Position numbers and translations under genes: made by a program. Positions 15,432 through 24,626 of a stretch of DNA of 64,000 nucleotides are shown here, piece after piece. The notes beneath the pieces were generated by a model, which was not told the origin of the DNA, did not search any database, and saw only the letters and a program-made list of their open reading frames with translations. Each line of letters begins with the position of its first letter. The stretch's first letter is position 1. This stretch comes from a virus, in the IMG/VR virus record IMGVR_UViG_3300020157_000001, positions 27,206 through 91,205 of that record; one strand, given 5' to 3'.

Positions 15432-18400
15432 CTAAACCGTCCCGTAGTAGGTGTTGATTGCTGCAATTTCAGTAGCGGTGAGCGCCCGTCGGAATATGGC
15501 TACAGCGAGAAGCTCCATCTGTGCGTATTGTGCCCCCCCAATGTCTTGACGACCTATGGTCATTGGTCCAGAGTTAGCAAGAGTTCCTACGGTGAAGTCT
15601 GTAACGGGTGTTCCCGCTACACCGTTTGTGTACAGAGTAACTTGGTCTGTCGCGGTATCCCGAACGCCAATCACGGTATTTACGGTCCCCGTTGTCGCAG
15701 TCGTATTTCCAGCAGCGATAGTTCCACCTGCGTCTCCAGTGATGGCCATGAATTGGGTGGAGCTTGGATTACCGTTGGTCAGATACCACCCTGAGGAGAC
15801 ACCGACGTTTGACCACTTCATTGCTATACGGGTGTCGGCGGGCGTGGTGCCCCATTGGCGTACAACTCCCACCACTGTGAATGAGTCTGTGGCAGAGAAA
15901 TCAAGTAAGTCGTTGTCTGGCACTTCCATATAGCTGGAAGATCCAAAAAGCCATGTTGGGCGGGTGACAGCTACTGCCTTCTTACCTGCTGCTGTGCTAC
16001 GGTTGATTGCCATTTCTTGACTTGATCTGGCGGGGTCGATCCATAGCACAGCAGTGGAGAGAAGCGCTACTGACTCTGCTGTCTCTTCTCCTTGGTAGTG
16101 CGTATTGATGAGAGCAACTTCAGTTGCAGTGAGAGCACGACGGAATACTGCTGCACCGTACATTTCAAACTCACCAAAGTAGACGGGGGTTCCACCTCCG
16201 TAATCAGAGCCAATGAGGAATGGAGCGGCGTTCGCTACACCCAATGTAGTTATGTCCGTAACACTAGCTCCAGCACTAGCACCAGAGTATGTGACTAGTG
16301 AGTCTGTTGAAGCGTTACGTACCCCAGAGAATACAGTTAGCGCACCAGCAGCAGGAACAGGTGAAAGTGACTCCGAGGTTTGACCTGTGGTACCAGCGTC
16401 TATTCTTAGACTTGTACCAAAGCTTGATTTTTGCAGAAAGCTAATAGTAGGAGAGGAGGGTGTTCCCGCTGATCCTTTAGAGAAGATACGCACATCGTTT
16501 GAGGGAGACCCCCACTGTCGGAGAGCAGCAACCATTGTGAATGAATCAGTAAGAGCAAAGTCAAGCAGGTCGTTGTCTGCTATAGACATGTAGTCGTTAC
16601 CACCGAATAGGAAGGTGGGGCGCACAACCGTCGCCCCCTTGTGTCCAGTGGTAGAACGAACCACAAGCGCCTTCTGTTGTGACGAAGCTGCATCAATCCA
16701 GAACTTAGCTGTATTGAGGATGGTTACAGCAGCGCTATCGAAGGCAGTGGTGTAATGGTTAGTGATCGTTGTGATCTGTGCTGCGCTTAGTGCGGACTTG
16801 AACACTGCTACAGCAATCAACTCAAAGTCTGTGTTAGTTCCGAAGAATGTTCCTAGTTGGCTACCTATACGAAGGGGGGACGTATTGGTCAGAGTTGATG
16901 TAGTGGTATCTGACACAGTAGTGCTAGCTGTGCCGTTGTTGTAGGTACGAAGCAACAAGTTGGCCCGATCACGAACACCTGCCATTACGTTGATTGTTCC
17001 CGCTGTTGGGGCGACAGCGGAAGCTACGTTGGGTGAGGCGGCAGTGTCACTAACAAGGAACTTAGTGGAGGTTGTGGTACCACTGTTATACAGGAGCCAA
17101 CCGGGTGTGTTAATTAAAGAGGTATACGCACCCTTGGTAACGAGTTGACCGTTAGTTTGAATAGTGTTCCATTGTCGGGTAACCGCTATTACCGTGAACG
17201 AGTCTCCTACTGCAAAGTTAATGTCAGCATGATCGGGGGCTTCCATGAAGTCGTCCCCACCAAAAAGCCAGACCGGGGCTTCAACAAGAACACCCCTACG
17301 ACCACTTGTTCCTCTTGAGGCTGTCCACACTCGTCCATTGGACGTTCCACCAGTTTGCCCCATGTCATTAGCTGACCAGTTAAGAACTGGGTTAGCGGTC
17401 ATATCTAATCCTGACCAAATCTTTGCCGCATAGTACTTGCCAGCAGTGAACGCTGCGCCTGCGTTATCTCCACCTACGTTGACGGGGACGGCACTAGCAC
17501 GGATGTTTGTCACACCGGAAGTGGTCACAGTTTCGTAGTTAGTCCAGTTAACCCCATCGGAAGATCGGTAGAAACGACAGGTAAAACCACCCGCACCGTT
17601 GTCAACGTCTAGAGATGCTCCAACCCACATCTTCTTGCCAGCAGGTATGCCATGAGGAACGATTCCATAAGCTGCACCGCTAGTACCTGCTGCTGTATTC
17701 CATACAAACGCTAAGGTTCCGCCTAACGTAGCGCTGCTATGAGCATTCAGTTGGTAGTTGTTAAATGATGAATCTACACCGCTAGCACGCTTTCCAAGAA
17801 GCCCTCTTTCAGAAGTAATATCATCAAGCTGAACCTGAACAGCTACCGCAATATCACCTGTAATACATACATCAGTAGTTGAGGGGGTTGACATGTAGTT
17901 TGCACCGCTGGTGAGACCGGGCTGATACCAATACTTATCCCCGTAGAAAGGCAGGTGCAGGGGGTCAGAAGTATCAGAAGCAGTAGCGTACTTACCGGCT
18001 TTAGCATTGAGAGCAGATCCTGTAGCACCAAGGTTCTTAATCAACTGGGAAGATGACCCCGCAACAGGGATCGAAGTCTGCGTGCCAGAAGTGATTTGCT
18101 TAGTGAAATCAATATCTACAATCGCCTGTCCAGCAATACCATTTCGTACTATAGCCCGATAATGCTTTCCTGTCATTGAGCCGTACCATGTACCCGATGT
18201 GTTCTGTGTAGTTGCACCAAACCCCATTGGATATCCGGTGTTAGCACGGGTGTTAACTATGCGTGTGTCTGTGTTAGCACCGATAGTTGTCCACGTAGTC
18301 GGTTCTGCTACTTGATCGGGGGCGTAGTAGAAGGTGGTAACGCCAGCACTAGCGGAGCGTGTGACCTTCAGCCAAAGTGTTGTACCGTTAGCAGGACGAG

Positions 18401-21400
18401 AAGCTGCTGCCCAAGTAACGGTTGGGTAAACGGCGGGGGCCGACCCCAATCCCAAAACAATGGTGGTAGAGGTAATGTAGAACCAGTAGTCGTTGCCAAA
18501 CCCTTTAGCTACCATAGCAGGAGAAGTACCTATGGTGTCGTACCAGTCGTCCATTGCAACACGGCACACGATTTCTACATCACGGTTACGCTCTATACGA
18601 GCAAAGTTTGTATCAGCCTGAGTTAGGCTAACGGTTGCAGCTAGAGAAGATCGTTCTGTAAACGATTGAGTGAACTGTGTTTGTTGGGTGAAGTCGGCAT
18701 CTATAGCAGCGGCTACTGATGCTCCTCCGATACCATTTCGTACCTTAACATTATAGATTCGCCCACTGAAGTTTCCTAACCCACCATCACGGCTTCCAAA
18801 CTGAACTTGTTGAGCGCCTGCTGTTTCTGGGGCAGTAGCGATTGTCCCCGTGCTGGAAGCTGTCCATGTAGTAGGTTCGTATGCTTGATCGGCTGCGTAG
18901 TAAAAGGACACGGAACCACCTGTTGAGGCACGGGTCACCTTGTACCAGCGAGTTGTCCCCACAACGAAGATGCCAGTGGTACTAACGGCGTTAACAGCCC
19001 AGTTGTTAGCGGAAGTTGAGTAGTGGGCAAGAACAATCTTGCTTGGGTCCGTCCCGTCCATGAGGACTCTCCAAGCAGTGTCTCTGACAACTAGTGCAGC
19101 GTTTGCGTTAACACTAGCGGGAGTGCATCGGAACACTATTTCGTAGTCACCGGGAAGGTCATAGGCGGTGTTAGTGGGGACAGCAACCCTGTAGCCGCTT
19201 GCTTGTGTACCGTGCAAAGACAAGAAGGTTGTTCCACTAGTAATCTTTGATGCGTTGCTAGTGCTAGCAACGGTAACTAGCGCGTTGTTAGCTGACCCTT
19301 CATTAAAGGTGGTTGCAAGTGCTACCTGCTTTGAGAAGTCAGCATCAAATACTGTTGCGCCAGAAGTGGTGTTACGGACAATGACACGGTAGATCTTTCC
19401 AGAAAAGGGGCGAGATAGTCCTGTCATATTACCGATACGCAAATCCATAGTATTATCTGCGATGGTAGTAACCGTGGTGTTTCCTGTGCCAATAGCTGTC
19501 CAAGATGTAGGTTCTATTGGCGAGTCCGCTGCCCAGAAAAAGGCATAAGCTCCGGTTCCCGTAGTCCAAGTTACTCTACCCCAAATGGGTTGACCTGCTG
19601 AAGCGTTGTGGGGGCTAGAGGAAACACCTTGGTTTGTGGTTCCATTACTTATTTGAAAGTTAAAAACTCCACCACTGCTATATACCTCATACCCACCACC
19701 GCTGGGAACACCTGCTCCATTAAGCTTAGAGACAATACGACCTCCAACAGCGGAGGTGTAACTATCAGCAGCAATCCTGAAGACTATCTCTACGCTGCTG
19801 CTTGGCATATCCAGTATGGTGCCGTTATCGGGGGTAGTTGCGTAGTTGCCGTCTATACCAGCCAACGATAGGAAGGTTGAACCGTCAACTATTTGCGCCC
19901 CACCTGCTGCTGTAGCTAAAGCTTTGCAGCGTGATTGGTCGGGGATAACTGTGGCACCGATTTCTGCCGAACTGAAGTCGAGATCAAGGACGGGGTTAGT
20001 CGATGGAGAGGATGGCCTAATAATGGTTCGGTACAACCTGACGTTGCCACCACTACCGGATACAGCTCCAATTGTAAGTGAGCTGGTGTTTGCACCCAAC
20101 GCCCCAGAAGTGACACCCCCCGTACCATTAGTTGCTGTACCCCATGAGGTTGGCTCAGTAGCTTGATCTGGTTGCTGATAAAAAGTAACCGCACCAGTAG
20201 AAGTGAATCGAACGACCTTTAGCCAGAAGGGGGTGCCTAGGGGGTAAGAGAAGCCAGAAGCTATCGCGTACTGGGGAGTACCGGGAGTGGCGGAAAGCTC
20301 TGTGCCGAGGGAGATTCCTCCGGTACCTAGTAACGATAGGAAGAATCCACCTGACGCTCCTAATCCCAATCCCTTTGTGATAAGAAGGTTGTCGTTAGTA
20401 AGGGCGGTATTGGCGAGCTTGTCAACTTGAAGCCTCATTACTATTTCAATAGTAGAAAGGTTGAACTGGTTGAGCACGGCATCGTTAGGTATTTCTACTC
20501 GCGCCCCACCTCCTGTACACGCCAAGAAGTTAGTACCGTTAGAGCCAAGTAATTCCATTGCTCCGTTGTCTGGTATAACAGCATAGTTGTCAGCGCTCTG
20601 ACCTGACGCGCCAACCACGCTACTGGTGGAGTAAAAGTAGTTCTCACCTGTGTGGGTAAGGAGGAGGGGGTCGTTAGTGTCAGGAGTACTTGAGCTACCA
20701 ACCTTTGCAACAAGGGCGCGCCCCCCAGTACCAAGGTTACTAAGGTATTGAGGAGTATAAGTAGACAAGGCTGTCCCCGTGAAAGGTACTGATACTTGAT
20801 TACCTGAGGTAAGACCTGTAGTGAAGTCAACGTCTACAACTGTGGGGCCACCACTTCCATTGCGAATAATGGTTCGGTAAATCTTCCCAGCAAGTGGAAG
20901 CGTTGATCCCGATTCTACGGTTCCTATTTCCAGAGGAGAGGTAGTCTGGAATACACTCAAAGATGCGGAACTTGTAGCAGTAAGAGTAGTGGTATAACTT
21001 GATGGTTCAGCCTGCCCTGTATCTACTGAGTAGCCAACAACCAATGTCCTTGTTGAAGGGGTGTACCTAGCCCGAATCCAATAAGAACTTCCATCGACTA
21101 GGGCGGGGGAGGGGACACCAGTAGTCTCCGAAAAAAAGGTGGATACTCCATCGGTAGAAACAAAGAACTGGAAGTTACCCGTTGCAGTCACTCTGAGGTG
21201 CCATGAATACTGGGTTGCCCTCCACTTACCAACTAGTATCTGACCTCCGGTAGGAGTCCAGTCGTCAAGGGATACACGCATTACAATTTCAATGACACCA
21301 GTCAAAGCCAACGACGGGTTATCGGGAATGGAAACATAGTTGCTTGCAACTCCCGGAAGGTACAGGTGGTTAGTACCTGTGTGCGGAAGGAGGAGGGGGT

Positions 21401-22544
21401 CGTTACCATCTACTCCAGTACCAGAACCGTAACGAGCGTTAAGAACAGACCCACCAGTACCTTGGTTGAGTGCAGCCTGCTCAGCGTTGACTGCTCTACC
21501 AGCATCAATGAAGAACTCAGCCCCCCGTAGAAGGTTAAGAGCAGTACCAGCAGTACTCTCACCGGGGTATGCCTCACGCCATACTGGGTTGACTGATGCA
21601 TTGGTAAGACCAGTCTTGGGGGTCGTGATGTAGTTAGCACGCTGACTCTGAATTGTGTACTGATGGTTTGTGTCGTTGTAGATTACGTTGCTTCCGGTGA
21701 TACCGCCTATCATCTGCTTAACAGCAGCGGGGGTTCCCTTGCTACGCTTGTACACACCGATGTTGTCAACGATGCCACGGAGACGCTGCTCACCAAGTTG
21801 TGACCCTTGGAGAGCGACGTTCATCAGGGATGCCAATGCATCCAAGGTCTCACCGTTAGCTACAAGTGGGTCACTTGAAATCATTACGTAATCTATGAGA
21901 GTACGTAGGTAATCCATATCATACCCAATGATGCTGAGGTACTTGAAGAGGGGGCCGACCTTATCCCCATGCGTCGTACCAATGTTCGATGAGTAGTTGG
22001 TAGTACCCTGCCGTATGTCTGCTGTGCGGGCGTATTCGGGAAGCTGATTCCACAAGGTAAGAGCTGACCCGTAATCTACTGGGACTAGGACTTCCAACTC
22101 AGCTACTTTGACAAAGTAGTTATCACCAGCGGTAGAGGTGTAGTTAATGAACAGTCCGTAGTATGCCCAAGACCCACTAGCCAAACTATCGTGCGTGAAA
22201 TCGCTGATACCGTTAGTAGTGCTAACGATTCGCTGACCGGACGATACAGTCTGAGGAACACCCGCTGGGGAATACACGACTGCAAGAGATGTCGGCCCAA
22301 CCGCAGAAGAGGCAGTTACTAGCGGTACTGACCAGTCAAGAAGAACAGACTGGTAAGTAATGGTCGTAGCGCTAAAGGTGCTCAGACCTGTGGCGGCGGC
22401 AGGAAGCTGAAGGCCGTCAGCACGGAGGGCACTGTCGTAGTCAGTACGAGCAGGGAATGCTCCACCTGTTACTTCTGGGTAACGGAGGAAACCACCTGAC
22501 CCGCTAGAGGGCAGTTGGCGTAGAACAAAAGATACTCTTGCCAT
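15432..22544 (-). CDS. Giant baseplate/tail-tip protein with about nine LamG-like domains
   Basis: 2370 residues. The first 150 form a small beta domain. Residues about 170-310 (YGSALTLWNQLPEYAR..., FKYLSIIGYDMDYLRTLIDY) resemble the P2 gpI-type tail protein that follows gpJ in contractile phages. From about 380 to the end run concanavalin/LamG-like domains. Six share a D-N-(x)n-EIV-(F/M)-R strand and end in KIYRTIIRNG...DFTT. The last three share a variant core DLLDFSATDSFTVV-VRQW and end in AVFRRALTATEIA. The mixture of near-identical and divergent copies suggests expansion by duplication. It probably binds host-surface sugars during adsorption. No frameshift is seen. Confidence 0.85.
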   Translation of the reverse strand: MARVSFVLRQLPSSGSGGFLRYPEVTGGAFPARTDYDSALRADGLQLPAAATGLSTFSATTITYQSVLLDWSVPLVTASSAVGPTSLAVVYSPAGVPQTVSSGQRIVSTTNGISDFTHDSLASGSWAYYGLFINYTSTAGDNYFVKVAELEVLVPVDYGSALTLWNQLPEYARTADIRQGTTNYSSNIGTTHGDKVGPLFKYLSIIGYDMDYLRTLIDYVMISSDPLVANGETLDALASLMNVALQGSQLGEQRLRGIVDNIGVYKRSKGTPAAVKQMIGGITGSNVIYNDTNHQYTIQSQRANYITTPKTGLTNASVNPVWREAYPGESTAGTALNLLRGAEFFIDAGRAVNAEQAALNQGTGGSVLNARYGSGTGVDGNDPLLLPHTGTNHLYLPGVASNYVSIPDNPSLALTGVIEIVMRVSLDDWTPTGGQILVGKWRATQYSWHLRVTATGNFQFFVSTDGVSTFFSETTGVPSPALVDGSSYWIRARYTPSTRTLVVGYSVDTGQAEPSSYTTTLTATSSASLSVFQTTSPLEIGTVESGSTLPLAGKIYRTIIRNGSGGPTVVDVDFTTGLTSGNQVSVPFTGTALSTYTPQYLSNLGTGGRALVAKVGSSSTPDTNDPLLLTHTGENYFYSTSSVVGASGQSADNYAVIPDNGAMELLGSNGTNFLACTGGGARVEIPNDAVLNQFNLSTIEIVMRLQVDKLANTALTNDNLLITKGLGLGASGGFFLSLLGTGGISLGTELSATPGTPQYAIASGFSYPLGTPFWLKVVRFTSTGAVTFYQQPDQATEPTSWGTATNGTGGVTSGALGANTSSLTIGAVSGSGGNVRLYRTIIRPSSPSTNPVLDLDFSSAEIGATVIPDQSRCKALATAAGGAQIVDGSTFLSLAGIDGNYATTPDNGTILDMPSSSVEIVFRIAADSYTSAVGGRIVSKLNGAGVPSGGGYEVYSSGGVFNFQISNGTTNQGVSSSPHNASAGQPIWGRVTWTTGTGAYAFFWAADSPIEPTSWTAIGTGNTTVTTIADNTMDLRIGNMTGLSRPFSGKIYRVIVRNTTSGATVFDADFSKQVALATTFNEGSANNALVTVASTSNASKITSGTTFLSLHGTQASGYRVAVPTNTAYDLPGDYEIVFRCTPASVNANAALVVRDTAWRVLMDGTDPSKIVLAHYSTSANNWAVNAVSTTGIFVVGTTRWYKVTRASTGGSVSFYYAADQAYEPTTWTASSTGTIATAPETAGAQQVQFGSRDGGLGNFSGRIYNVKVRNGIGGASVAAAIDADFTQQTQFTQSFTERSSLAATVSLTQADTNFARIERNRDVEIVCRVAMDDWYDTIGTSPAMVAKGFGNDYWFYITSTTIVLGLGSAPAVYPTVTWAAASRPANGTTLWLKVTRSASAGVTTFYYAPDQVAEPTTWTTIGANTDTRIVNTRANTGYPMGFGATTQNTSGTWYGSMTGKHYRAIVRNGIAGQAIVDIDFTKQITSGTQTSIPVAGSSSQLIKNLGATGSALNAKAGKYATASDTSDPLHLPFYGDKYWYQPGLTSGANYMSTPSTTDVCITGDIAVAVQVQLDDITSERGLLGKRASGVDSSFNNYQLNAHSSATLGGTLAFVWNTAAGTSGAAYGIVPHGIPAGKKMWVGASLDVDNGAGGFTCRFYRSSDGVNWTNYETVTTSGVTNIRASAVPVNVGGDNAGAAFTAGKYYAAKIWSGLDMTANPVLNWSANDMGQTGGTSNGRVWTASRGTSGRRGVLVEAPVWLFGGDDFMEAPDHADINFAVGDSFTVIAVTRQWNTIQTNGQLVTKGAYTSLINTPGWLLYNSGTTTSTKFLVSDTAASPNVASAVAPTAGTINVMAGVRDRANLLLRTYNNGTASTTVSDTTTSTLTNTSPLRIGSQLGTFFGTNTDFELIAVAVFKSALSAAQITTITNHYTTAFDSAAVTILNTAKFWIDAASSQQKALVVRSTTGHKGATVVRPTFLFGGNDYMSIADNDLLDFALTDSFTMVAALRQWGSPSNDVRIFSKGSAGTPSSPTISFLQKSSFGTSLRIDAGTTGQTSESLSPVPAAGALTVFSGVRNASTDSLVTYSGASAGASVTDITTLGVANAAPFLIGSDYGGGTPVYFGEFEMYGAAVFRRALTATEVALINTHYQGEETAESVALLSTAVLWIDPARSSQEMAINRSTAAGKKAVAVTRPTWLFGSSSYMEVPDNDLLDFSATDSFTVVGVVRQWGTTPADTRIAMKWSNVGVSSGWYLTNGNPSSTQFMAITGDAGGTIAAGNTTATTGTVNTVIGVRDTATDQVTLYTNGVAGTPVTDFTVGTLANSGPMTIGRQDIGGAQYAQMELLAVAIFRRALTATEIAAINTYYGTV

Positions 22545-22547
22545 GGG

Positions 22548-24005
22548 TTAAACAGTTCCTCCAGATGTGGAGAACGTATAGCTACCCTTTTTAGGTAGCT
22601 TTAGAACGTCTATCAATATGTAGCTTTGAACTGCTGTACCGGGGTTTGCGTCAAACTTGGTAATGATCGCATAGTCCACACCAGTAACATTGTTTATTAT
22701 TCGGTACACCTGACCGAGGTGAATACGCTGACCAAAGAATACGTTGTCAAACGAGAACAATTCGTCTAGGGCGGTAGACACGGCAGTCTGGACATCGGCC
22801 CGAACAAACCTGTCCTGAACGACCAAGGTGATACCAAGGTCGATGTATGTCCAAGCAACAGCGGAAGCACTGAGCACACTCACGCCAAGAAGGGCGAGTG
22901 GTTGGAGAGTGTTGATAACTGCCAAGGAAGTTGCTGTAGAAACAGTTTCCGCTGACGCTGTAGTGGTGAGATAGTCTGACCTGTAGATCTGAGGATAGAT
23001 GGTAACGGAAGAGTTAGAGCTTGCCCCACCCTGCACGAATGAGAGCGACGCTTTAGCTACGCCCGGTACTTGCGATGCAAGAGCGATGAAGTCAGCGCGG
23101 GTTACAGCCCTGTTGTTGGTACCAGATATGGCTGGGATAGACCGCTTCATTGATGTGATTGATTCGTTGTCTGTGCCTCCTGTAAAGGAAGTACTAGACG
23201 TAATGGAGATACCAGTGGGGGTAGTCCCCGAGAACGCAGTGATGCAGTTAGCAGGGATGTTACCATCTGCGCCTGATGACTCTGTGTAAGTAGCTTTGAT
23301 CTTGGCTCCGGTAGGGGGGACGAAACCGTTTAGGTAAGTTCCAAAAATAACCTGAGTAGAACCGTCAGCAGCAGAGTAAATAGCGAATACCCGGTCTCCG
23401 GTGGGGGCATCAATGATCCGAGTAACACGTCGGTACTGGGTAGCAGTCAGTCCGTCCTCCAGTACATACACATAGATCGAATACGGATCAACATTGGTCG
23501 TGGTCAGGGAGTATCGCTGCCCAACGGTGCCGTCAGAACTTGAGGCAAGAACCTCTTCTACGTGGCGGGTACCCTCAGATACTGTTACCGCTGCGTTGTT
23601 TCCTGCGTTGATAGTTACGTTGCTAGTGGTGTAACACTGGTAACTCTTGCTGTTGTACTGAGCAATAAGGGGTGTGTACTGCGGCACTGAAATAGACGCT
23701 GCGGTTGAGTTCGTCAGGGTCAAGGTAGATACTGCACTGCTGCGCCCCCGAGGGGTGTAGTCCATAAGGTTAGCTATAGCAAGAAGACTTTCTCGCTGTG
23801 TAGCTGTGGTTATGGAAGTCTCCCCTGCTGCCCGATCAATGTAGTAGTGCATGATATCAGCAGCGTGCGCCCACAGGTCAACAAGCAACATACCGAAGTC
23901 AGAAGGATCTCGCTCTGTCCATTCAGGCATAACTTCTGTAGCGCGAGCCAACATATCCGCACGGATAGTATCGAAATCTCTTGAAGTGTAGTTAAATGCT
24001 GCCAT
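22548..24005 (-). CDS. Baseplate wedge protein, gpJ/Mu gp47 family
   Basis: 485 residues. The N-terminus FNYTSRDFDTIRADMLARA followed by EWTERDPSDFGMLLVDLWAHA is the hallmark of baseplate_J proteins. A beta domain (IPQYTPLIAQYN), a central GFVPPTGAKIKATYTESSG-type region and a C-terminal FVRADVQTAVSTALDEL helix region follow. The length fits the family. It lies between gp25 and the gpI/LamG protein, the conserved order of contractile baseplates, and forms the wedge that links hub and fibres. Confidence 0.92.
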   Translation of the reverse strand: MAAFNYTSRDFDTIRADMLARATEVMPEWTERDPSDFGMLLVDLWAHAADIMHYYIDRAAGETSITTATQRESLLAIANLMDYTPRGRSSAVSTLTLTNSTAASISVPQYTPLIAQYNSKSYQCYTTSNVTINAGNNAAVTVSEGTRHVEEVLASSSDGTVGQRYSLTTTNVDPYSIYVYVLEDGLTATQYRRVTRIIDAPTGDRVFAIYSAADGSTQVIFGTYLNGFVPPTGAKIKATYTESSGADGNIPANCITAFSGTTPTGISITSSTSFTGGTDNESITSMKRSIPAISGTNNRAVTRADFIALASQVPGVAKASLSFVQGGASSNSSVTIYPQIYRSDYLTTTASAETVSTATSLAVINTLQPLALLGVSVLSASAVAWTYIDLGITLVVQDRFVRADVQTAVSTALDELFSFDNVFFGQRIHLGQVYRIINNVTGVDYAIITKFDANPGTAVQSYILIDVLKLPKKGSYTFSTSGGTV

Positions 24006-24007
24006 AA

Positions 24008-24397
24008 CTAGAAACCAGTCTCTTCTGATAGGTCGCCGGGGAGAGCGACGCGGAAGGTTGTCTGGCGGGCAGGTGCCAAAGGAAACTTGTAGTACACAGT
24101 TATGTCCGCTTCTGAATCGTTTACTCCAACAACTTTTACATCCATAAAGATAATACCACTTATTCTGTCTGACAGTTCCGTCATTGCTTCCATACGGAAG
24201 TCTGCTGATATCAAATCGTCAATGGGGCCAAACAGAAGCTGGTTAATCCCCGCCCCATATGAGGGTATGCCAATACGCTCATACCTATCAGTGGTAAGTA
24301 CGTTGAGCATCTTTTGTTCAGCCTGAGTTACAAGGTCTGTTGTCTGTCCAATGTGCCCACCTGTAACTGAGAAGGGGGTCAATATTGTTGTTGGCAT
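24008..24397 (-). CDS. Baseplate wedge protein, GPW/gp25 family
   Basis: 129 residues. The region DLVTQAEQKMLNVLTTDRYE followed by RIGIPSYGAGINQLLFGPID is the gp25 signature (N-x-x-x-L-x-T-x-x-G-E-R with P-x-(F/Y)-G-xxxxxLLF), except that the usual G-E-R-x-(M/V) loop reads YERIGI. The C-terminal strands carry DVKVVGVN and ADITVYYK. In contractile phages gp25 is the core wedge subunit that starts sheath polymerisation. It is followed 3 bases later by gpJ. Confidence 0.9.
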   Translation of the reverse strand: MPTTILTPFSVTGGHIGQTTDLVTQAEQKMLNVLTTDRYERIGIPSYGAGINQLLFGPIDDLISADFRMEAMTELSDRISGIIFMDVKVVGVNDSEADITVYYKFPLAPARQTTFRVALPGDLSEETGF

Positions 24398-24410
24398 TAG
24401 TTAGATCCTG

Positions 24411-24551
24411 TCAGGGGGCTTTGAGGGATGCGTTCTCTTCTTCAAGTTCTTCTATACGAAGAATAAGTAGAGCACGCTCTATGATGTGGGGCGCATCGCG
24501 CTGGATGATCGCTAACACTTTGTTTCCGTCGATCTCTTTATTGTCTGACAT
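24411..24551 (-). CDS. Tiny coiled-coil protein in the baseplate region
   Basis: 46 residues from ATG at 24551, which follows AAAGG by about ten bases. It is helical with KVLAIIQRDAPHIIERALLI then a heptad-like RIEELEEENASLK tail. Small coiled-coil genes at this place occur in many tailed phages; function is unknown. It has its own ribosome site and good coding content, so it is likely real. Confidence 0.72.
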   Translation of the reverse strand: MSDNKEIDGNKVLAIIQRDAPHIIERALLILRIEELEEENASLKAP

Positions 24552-24626
24552 TTTATGTACCTTTCTGGGTTGAGTGAATACTACACGCCCGCTACTGGAT
24601 GCCAGCAACAGTAAGGCGACTCTTTC

